Of a stretch of DNA of 11,729 nucleotides, positions 7,580 through 11,729 are shown one piece after another. The notes beneath the pieces were generated by a model, which worked only from the letters and a program-made list of their open reading frames with translations, made no database searches and had not been told where the DNA came from. Both the position numbers and the translations under genes were made by a program. The DNA comes from Nitrosomonas sp. UBA6494 (GTDB lineage Bacteria > Pseudomonadota > Gammaproteobacteria > Burkholderiales > Nitrosomonadaceae), in assembly GCA_002435335.1 (NCBI GenBank), contig DJMI01000130.1:533-12261 (forward strand). The letters run 5' to 3'. The first letter of the stretch is position 1. Every line of letters starts with the position of its first letter.

Positions 7580-8326
7580 ATGCCGATTCCCTTCGAATTC
7601 TGGTTACATCACGCCATTTTCTACACGTTACTGTTTTTGATTCATTATGCGTGCGGATTACTGGTCATTCATCGCAATGTTAAAGTTAACTACACGCGCA
7701 AAGTTAACCATTTCGCATTTTTCTTCCTGCCTTCGTTACTGTCATTAATCATTGAATACCCGTACAGCCCGGCAACATTTTTCATCGACTTAATCTGCGT
7801 ATTTGTTTTTCTGACATGCTTCATCAAACCCATGCGAAATAACTTCCGGGTGCTTTCGGTCATGTTCAGCTCGTTTGATCGACCGGAAGATCGGCCATTC
7901 ACCTTGACCTGGTTGTACACCCAGTTTATTGCCAGTTACCTGGTACTGATCCCGTTGCTGATATATTTCCAAAGCCGTGAGATGCTGCCGCTCGTTATGA
8001 TCATCATCATTGCCAACGGCATCGGCGATGGACTTGCGGAACCCGTCGGCATACGATTTGGCAAGAAAAAATATTCCACTTATGCGCTTTTTACCAAGCA
8101 AAGGTACGTTCGAAGCTATCTCGGCAGCGCATGTGTTTTTGTGACAACGGCGATTGCAATACTGGCGTTTCACCAATATTTCAATGCAACTCAGCTAGCG
8201 GTCGCGCTACTGGTCATGCCGATCCTGATCACGCTAGCCGAGGCATTTTCTCCGCACACCTGGGATAGCCCGCTCATCTATGCGGCTGGAGGGATTTCAT
8301 TGATGGGTGTTTTTCATTATTTGTGA
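7580..8326 (+). CDS. Phytol/dolichol kinase-like (VTE5/SEC59 family) membrane protein
   Basis: This 248-residue polytopic inner-membrane protein has hydrophobic segments near 8-30, 45-82, 112-131, 135-150, 183-200 and 204-220. Family-like motifs are TRKVNHF (39-45), matching the 'RKxxH' entrance motif; NGIGDGLAEPVG (146-157) followed by FGKKKY (160-165), the nucleotide/metal-binding core of CTP-dependent polyprenol and phytol kinases and related cytidylyltransferase-like proteins; and EAFSPHTWDS (221-230), corresponding to the C-terminal 'EAxSPxxxDN' signature. The usual 'SxEGS' motif reads RSYLGS (178-183), so the acidic residue is Leu. Expected reaction: CTP-dependent phosphorylation of a lipid alcohol; the substrate is unknown and activity is uncertain given that change. 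ATG 7580 is the only usable start in its open frame, but its Shine-Dalgarno is poor. Stands alone, flanked by repeat and IS debris. Confidence 0.72.
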   Translation: MPIPFEFWLHHAIFYTLLFLIHYACGLLVIHRNVKVNYTRKVNHFAFFFLPSLLSLIIEYPYSPATFFIDLICVFVFLTCFIKPMRNNFRVLSVMFSSFDRPEDRPFTLTWLYTQFIASYLVLIPLLIYFQSREMLPLVMIIIIANGIGDGLAEPVGIRFGKKKYSTYALFTKQRYVRSYLGSACVFVTTAIAILAFHQYFNATQLAVALLVMPILITLAEAFSPHTWDSPLIYAAGGISLMGVFHYL

Positions 8327-8370
8327 TTCGTTGATCGTCGCGATAAGCAAAACGAAAGTGCATTAAACCG

Positions 8371-8616
8371 AAGTGTCAATCATTGCGGAAGAACCGGATA
8401 GGAATACGTTAACGGTGTTGGGGTTCTCTATGTCATTCTATCCTGGTGATTCTGGTGACATGCCGTTAATTCAAAACTTGGTTCCTTGTTGTGCTGAAAT
8501 TGTTCTATCTGGCGCTGATAAACATCAGTCAGAAATGAACCATTCCTCTGCAAAACTGGAAAGCAGCTCTCAACAGGTTTGCCATCATGTTCGAGGAGCA
8601 AATGCCTATCAATTAA
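8371..8616 (+). pseudogene. IS256-family transposase, decayed C-terminal remnant
   Basis: Read in frame from 8491, the translation VLKLFYLALINISQK, stop, TIPLQNWKAALNRF, AIMFEEQMPIN, stop (8614-8616) is the recognisable C-terminus of an IS256/mutator-type DDE transposase. The family norm at the broken point is KWTMP: the TGG codon has become TGA at 8536-8538. Farther upstream only scattered pieces survive in shifting frames, for example CAATCATTGCGGAAGAAC (like 'QSWRKNW', 8376-8393) and a NTLTV-like piece near 8402-8416. At least one deletion and frameshifts separate them. The catalytic DDE core is gone. A 95-codon frame over the same span (8373-8660) is only a shadow of this remnant. Confidence 0.8.
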
Positions 8617-8652
8617 CCCTAACACTGTTTACACAAAATTCGGAATACTCTC
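8371..8652 (+). mobile_element. IS256-family insertion sequence remnant (3' end only)
   Basis: It contains the decayed transposase tail followed by the terminal inverted repeat region CACTGTTTACACAAAATTCG (8623-8642) and then GAATACTCTC (8643-8652). The outer end lies at about 8649-8652, where minus-strand SIR2 coding sequence begins. No left terminal repeat was found between 8327 and 8371, so the left part of the element was deleted together with whatever lay beyond it. The left boundary given is approximate. Confidence 0.7.
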
Positions 8653-8762
8653 CCCATTAAAGGGTAACCCGCTTCCTTAGAAGTTCCGGCACCGAAGAGA
8701 AATCCAATCCGGTTTAGACCAGTTTCAATTCCTGGGAATAGCTGCGAGAGGGTAAAGCTCAT
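8619..8762 (-). pseudogene. SIR2-family protein, 5' fragment truncated by IS256 element
   Basis: ATG 8762 has a strong Shine-Dalgarno (GAGG, followed by TAACGT and then ATG) and encodes MSFTLSQLFPGIETG then LNRIGFLFGAGTSKEAGYPL. GAGTS at residues 24-28 followed by AGYP is the NAD-binding opening of SIR2-fold proteins (GAGxS..aGiP), and a start this close to the motif is typical of the SIR2 domains found in anti-phage NADase systems. Coding resemblance stops at about residue 36 (8653), exactly where the IS256 terminal repeat begins. The frame then runs on through IS sequence for 11 codons to TAG at 8619. The rest of the gene is absent from the window. SIR2 identity is judged from a short but diagnostic stretch; which defence family it came from cannot be told. 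Confidence 0.72.
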
Positions 8763-9128
8763 ACGTTACCTCTTTTTCGCAACGTTAGAATCATTGGTCG
8801 TTCGCAAATTTTTTTAATCACAACATCTTATTCCTGCATAAGTACAATTATGCATCCGAAATGATGCGATATATCGCGCCAACAGTAATAGCCAGTCCTG
8901 CAGAATTCATACTCATACTATGTCCTTATTTTGAATCAAGCTATCACCGCTTTAAGTTTCATCGCAAGCAGGCTTAGCTCCTTACCTCAAAATTCTATGT
9001 TTGCGAAGCATACCCCTCAATCCCAGTTTCATGCAATTGATATTATCATCTACCATAACCCAGCAATTTCATTGAAAAACGTTTAGAATGTGCGCCCCTT
9101 TCTTGTAACTAATCCGCAGGTATCCGCT
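8653..9128. other. Remnant region between the IS256 scar and ybiT
   Basis: Apart from the SIR2 fragment (to 8762) and the 22-codon ORF (8848-8916), both on the minus strand, I see no gene here. On the minus strand AAGGAG at 8983-8978 is a strong Shine-Dalgarno-like site but has no start codon at normal spacing; the first ATG, at 8962, lies 15 bases on and opens only an eight-codon frame. The ybiT promoter must lie to the right of about 8920. TAGAAT at 9084-9089 could be a -10 but would be close to the start, and no matching -35 was found. Confidence 0.35.
8848..8916 (-). CDS. Candidate 22-residue hydrophobic small protein or leader peptide
   Basis: ATG 8916 is preceded by AAGGA (8927-8923 on the minus strand) at an ideal six-base spacing. 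It encodes MSMNSAGLAITVGAIYRIIS, then DA and stop. The middle is hydrophobic (AGLAITVGAIY) with a single Arg, short for a full membrane span. The coding segment is packed with hairpins: a 12-bp palindrome GCGATATATCGC (8866-8877), GCATC/GATGC, and TGCATAA/TTATGCA (8835-8841 with 8848-8854), the last including the stop codon. It lies 85 nt upstream of the SIR2 fragment on the same strand. It may be a leader peptide, a type I toxin-like peptide or an accessory small protein. No known family recognised. Confidence 0.35.
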   Translation of the reverse strand: MSMNSAGLAITVGAIYRIISDA

Positions 9129-10733
9129 TTGATTACAACAGCCAATATCACCATGCAATTCGGCGCCAAGCCGTTGTTTGAAAATGTTTCCGTTAAATTC
9201 GGCGGAGGTAACCGCTATGGGCTGATCGGTGCGAACGGTTGCGGCAAGTCGACGTTCATGAAAATTCTCGGCGGGGATCTGGAACCGACGGCCGGTAATG
9301 TGGCGGTCGACAGCGGTGAGCGGGTGGGCAAGCTGCGCCAGGATCAATTTGCGTTTGAAGACCATTTGGTGATCGACACGGTAATGATGGGGCACGCGGA
9401 TTTATGGCGCATCAAGCAGGAGCGCGACGCCATTTACGCCAACCCCGATGCCAGTGAAGACGATTATATGCACGCCGCGGAATTGGAATCTCAATTTGCC
9501 GAGTTGGACGGCTATTCGGCGGAGGCGCGCGCCGGAGAGTTATTGCTGGGCGTCGGCATTCCATCGAACCAGCATCAAGGCTTGATGAGCGCCGTTGCAC
9601 CGGGTTATAAATTGCGTGTGCTATTGGCGCAGGCATTGTTTTCCAATCCGGACATTCTGCTGCTCGACGAGCCGACCAATAACCTCGATATCAATACCAT
9701 CCGCTGGTTGGAAGATGTCATCAACGACAGCAAGAACACCATTATCATCATTTCCCACGACCGGCATTTTCTGAATAGCGTGTGCACGCACATGGCCGAT
9801 CTGGATTACGGCGAATTACGCATTTATCCCGGCAACTACGACGATTACATGACCGCTTCGACCCAGGTGCGCGAGCGCATGCTGGCCGATAATGCCAAGA
9901 AGAAAGCGCAGATCGCCGATTTGCAGTCGTTTGTCAGCCGTTTCTCCGCCAATGCGTCGAAAGCCCGGCAAGCCACCAGCCGTGCGCGGCAGATCGAAAA
10001 AATCAAGCTGGAGGACGTCAAACCGTCCAGCCGTCAGTATCCGTTTATCCGCTTCGAATTTCACGACAAGGAAAAATTGCATCGCCTGGCGGTTTCCATC
10101 CAGGCAATCAGCAAGCATTTTCCCGGTATGGATAAGCCGCTGTTCGACAACTTGAGCCTCGATATCGAAGCCGGCGAGAAAGTCGCCATCATCGGCCCGA
10201 ACGGTATCGGCAAGACCACGCTGCTGCGCTGCCTGTCGGGTGATCTGGCACCGGATTCCGGCGTGATTAAATGGACCGAGAAAGCACGTCCCGGCTATTT
10301 CCCGCAAGACCATGCGGCGGACTTTGCTGGCGAATTGTCATTGACCGAATGGATGGATCAGTGGCGGCAAGGCAGTGACGACGATCAAACGATTCGCGGT
10401 ACGTTGGGGCGGTTATTGTTTTCCGGCGACGACGTGAAAAAATCCACCCGCGTGATTTCCGGCGGAGAGCAAGGCCGTATGCTGTTCGGCAAATTGATCC
10501 TGCAGAAACCGAACGTATTGCTGATGGACGAGCCGACCAATCACCTGGACATGGAATCGATCGAATCTCTGAACAGCGCGCTGGAGAAATATACCGGCAC
10601 GCTGATTTTCATCTCCCACGACCGCGAATTCGTATCCTCTTTGGCCACGCGCATCCTCGAAATGACACCGGACGGTATCAACGACTTCAAGGGCAATTAC
10701 GAGGATTACTTGCGATCGCAGGGGATTGAATGA
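9129..10733 (+). CDS. ybiT: ABC-F family ATPase YbiT
   Basis: A duplicated ATPase without membrane domains; ABC-F proteins bind the ribosomal E site and act on stalled or slow translation. Alignment from memory with E. coli YbiT (530 aa) is close over the whole length, from ITMQFGAKPLFENVSVKFG to the end GNYEDYLRSQGIE. Numbering from TTG 9129 (534 residues): Walker A GANGCGKST 34-42; Walker B LLLDEPTNNLD about 177-187 with switch His in SHDRHF (209-214); the first signature is degenerate (VAPGYK), as in YbiT; linker 244-299 rich in K and R (FVSRFSANASKARQATSRA), which contacts P-site tRNA in this family; second Walker A GPNGIGKTT 356-364; signature SGGEQ 444-448; Walker B LLMDEPTNHLD 464-474. 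TTG 9129 is chosen because it aligns with the family N-terminus and has AGG eight bases upstream. GTG 9090 would add 13 unrelated residues. Confidence 0.93.
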   Translation: MITTANITMQFGAKPLFENVSVKFGGGNRYGLIGANGCGKSTFMKILGGDLEPTAGNVAVDSGERVGKLRQDQFAFEDHLVIDTVMMGHADLWRIKQERDAIYANPDASEDDYMHAAELESQFAELDGYSAEARAGELLLGVGIPSNQHQGLMSAVAPGYKLRVLLAQALFSNPDILLLDEPTNNLDINTIRWLEDVINDSKNTIIIISHDRHFLNSVCTHMADLDYGELRIYPGNYDDYMTASTQVRERMLADNAKKKAQIADLQSFVSRFSANASKARQATSRARQIEKIKLEDVKPSSRQYPFIRFEFHDKEKLHRLAVSIQAISKHFPGMDKPLFDNLSLDIEAGEKVAIIGPNGIGKTTLLRCLSGDLAPDSGVIKWTEKARPGYFPQDHAADFAGELSLTEWMDQWRQGSDDDQTIRGTLGRLLFSGDDVKKSTRVISGGEQGRMLFGKLILQKPNVLLMDEPTNHLDMESIESLNSALEKYTGTLIFISHDREFVSSLATRILEMTPDGINDFKGNYEDYLRSQGIE

Positions 10734-10776
10734 TCCGCAAAACGCTCGACGGAATTAATCATGCTTTGGTGAGCCT

Positions 10777-11313
10777 GTGGCCTTAAAACCGACCATCTAT
10801 AAATTCAAAATAGCGTTGACCGATCTCAACCGCAATTATTACGATACGCTTAGCCTGACCGTAGCCCGGCATCCGTCCGAAACGATCGAGCGCATGATGG
10901 TGCGCATGCTCGCATTTTGTATCAACGCCCAGGAATCGCTGCTGTTCACCAAAGGCTTGAGCACCGCGGAAGAACCCGATCTATGGACGCATGCTGCGGA
11001 TGGGCGGATCGACGTATGGATCGACGTCGGAGAACCCGACCCGGATCGCATCAAGAAAGCCACCCGCATCGCACGAACCGTCAAAGTGTACAGCTTCAAT
11101 TCCAAATCGAATGTCTGGTGGACGCAAGAACAAGCAAAATTCGCTTCACTGACCGCCGCCATTTTCCAGTTTCACTGGCCACAGGTTCAAGCACTGGCAG
11201 CACTGGCGCAACGAACGATGGATATCTCCGTCACGATCACCGGGGAATCGGCGTTTGTGGCAGCGCAATCGGGAGAATGCGAGGTGAGCTGGGTGACGTT
11301 GCAAGATAATTGA
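10777..11313 (+). CDS. yaeQ: YaeQ family protein
   Basis: 178 residues, matching the roughly 180-residue YaeQ family, whose fold belongs to the PD-(D/E)xK nuclease-like superfamily. Its molecular role is not established; E. coli yaeQ was reported long ago as a suppressor of rfaH loss, and how it works remains unclear. Conserved stretches are MALKPTIYKFKIALTDLNRN at the start, the RHPSETIERMMVRMLAF helix (about 31-47), GRIDVWIDVGEPD (about 75-87), IKKATRIA and YSFNSKSNVWW (about 107-117). The start is GTG 10777, supported by family alignment and by GGTGAG at 10768-10773 (short spacing). It lies 43 nt after ybiT on the same strand and may be co-transcribed; no terminator is visible between them. 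Confidence 0.92.
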   Translation: MALKPTIYKFKIALTDLNRNYYDTLSLTVARHPSETIERMMVRMLAFCINAQESLLFTKGLSTAEEPDLWTHAADGRIDVWIDVGEPDPDRIKKATRIARTVKVYSFNSKSNVWWTQEQAKFASLTAAIFQFHWPQVQALAALAQRTMDISVTITGESAFVAAQSGECEVSWVTLQDN

Positions 11314-11399
11314 GTGAAAGCGCAGCGAATAGTTGTTATTGATCAAAGAGCGTAACTCCATCGCCACATGATGTTTTGCTTTCTCAATCTGATGAAAAC

Positions 11400-11549
11400 T
11401 CAGGTGCTGTTTATCTGGTGGGAATCTTGCCGCACCAGCCAATCGTCGGTCGGCGTGGTTGTGGATGCATTGTCGCGGTATTCGCCGATCAATTGTCCGT
11501 TTGGATCGTAGAAGAACATAAACTTCGAACTCCATGCATCATGTGGCAT
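11400..11549 (-). pseudogene. RHS-repeat protein remnant
   Basis: The minus strand carries a 49-codon frame whose middle reads FMFFYDPNGQLIGEYRDNAS, then TTTPTDDWLVRQ. The 'YDxxGxLIGEYxxN' pattern is characteristic of RHS/YD repeats near the C-terminal end of the RHS shell of polymorphic toxins. After WLVRQ the expected continuation ('E-T-V-W-L-x-D-x-P-V-A') is missing and the frame closes at a TGA. Farther down the strand, about 11342-11314, NNNYSLRF resembles the later RHS segment 'YxLRFPGQY', suggesting an internal deletion followed by another break. No Shine-Dalgarno or complete repeat array is present, so this is debris of a once larger RHS gene. Confidence 0.6.
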
Positions 11550-11709
11550 TGATCAAAGTACCTCGTTCCAGATGGTCGGATATTGTTAATTCTGAATGGC
11601 GCAAGCTTATCCAGTTTACTTGCTACTCTCTTTTTACCCCTTAATAGATTTCAATAAATGGTAGATAACGAAACCGACAACAAGATAAGTTACTACATTT
11701 ATACAAATA
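11550..11709. other. AT-rich sequence with no recognised gene
   Basis: About 160 bp between the RHS remnant and the right-edge terminus-like sequence. No frame of note, Shine-Dalgarno or strong hairpin was seen on either strand. The sequence becomes AT-rich after about 11620, consistent with non-coding DNA flanking an insertion. Confidence 0.3.
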
Positions 11710-11729
11710 GAGACCTTTGCAAAATCACT
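11710..11729. mobile_element. Possible insertion-sequence terminus cut by the right edge
   Basis: GAGACCTTTGCAAAA at the extreme right resembles the terminal inverted repeats of some IS5-family elements of proteobacteria. Only 20 bases are visible, and neither the transposase nor the partner repeat can be seen, so this is a suggestion from similarity recalled, not proven. Confidence 0.35.

Noticed and set aside
8373..8660. A 95-codon plus-strand ORF (GTG start) between the membrane kinase gene and ybiT.
   Set aside because: It overlaps the IS256 transposase remnant in a different frame from the recognisable C-terminus; it is a shadow of decayed transposase DNA.
9816..10313. A 165-codon minus-strand ORF within ybiT.
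   Set aside because: Antisense shadow of a well conserved ABC-F gene.
11146..11535. A 129-codon minus-strand ORF antisense to the end of yaeQ.
   Set aside because: It is out of frame with the RHS remnant and partly antisense to yaeQ; the recognisable coding pattern is in another frame (11400-11549).
11363..11549. An 11-bp inverted repeat, GCCACATGATG near 11363 and CATCATGTGGC near 11539, with nearby GATCAA on both sides.
   Set aside because: Too short to stand out over this distance and not bounded by any target duplication; noted but not interpreted as an element.
1..11729. Search for CRISPR arrays, tRNA or rRNA genes and phage attachment sites.
   Set aside because: No regularly spaced direct repeats, cloverleaf-like segments or rRNA-like sequence were seen.

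Overview
The window looks like a chromosomal stretch of a moderate-GC proteobacterium. Gene content (MetY, YbiT, YaeQ, multi-PAS c-di-GMP proteins), abundant IS-derived debris and short inverted-repeat elements would fit a Nitrosomonas-like betaproteobacterium. That placement is inference from general resemblance; no rRNA or other marker gene is present to prove it.

Layout from left to right. (1) 1-468, minus strand: the N-terminal part of a PAS-domain sensory protein that runs off the left edge. (2) 736-2013, plus: metY, O-acetylhomoserine sulfhydrylase. (3) 2014-2572: a gene-poor gap holding two back-to-back miniature inverted-repeat elements flanked by three TTAA tetranucleotides, one minus-strand micro-ORF and a possible leader ORF. 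(4) 2579-7223, plus: a two-gene cyclic-di-GMP operon, a diguanylate cyclase followed 13 nt later by a REC-PAS-PAS-PAS-GGDEF-EAL protein. Every key catalytic residue that I could check is intact. (5) 7224-7579: a 147-bp extragenic element with degenerate inverted ends, then unassigned sequence. (6) 7580-8326, plus: a small integral membrane protein of the phytol/dolichol (VTE5/SEC59-like) kinase family. (7) 8327-9128: a graveyard region. A decayed 3' end of an IS256-family transposase with its terminal repeat is abutted to the first 36 codons of a SIR2-family gene on the minus strand, and a 22-codon ORF with a strong Shine-Dalgarno sits upstream of the SIR2 fragment. (8) 9129-10733, plus: ybiT, an ABC-F ATPase starting at TTG. 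(9) 10777-11313, plus: yaeQ. (10) 11314-11729: an RHS-repeat protein remnant on the minus strand and, at the extreme right edge, a sequence that resembles an insertion-sequence terminus.

The intact genes are housekeeping or signalling genes: sulfur amino-acid synthesis, c-di-GMP turnover, lipid-alcohol phosphorylation and ribosome-associated ABC-F action. The most informative material lies between them. The SIR2 fragment (a domain common in anti-phage systems), the RHS fragment (a domain common in contact-dependent toxins), the IS256 remnant and the miniature elements suggest that an accessory defence/competition region was broken up and largely deleted around ybiT-yaeQ. I see no complete undescribed system. 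The best candidates for a second look are the SIR2 5' fragment with its upstream micro-ORF and the tandem TTAA-bounded miniature elements.
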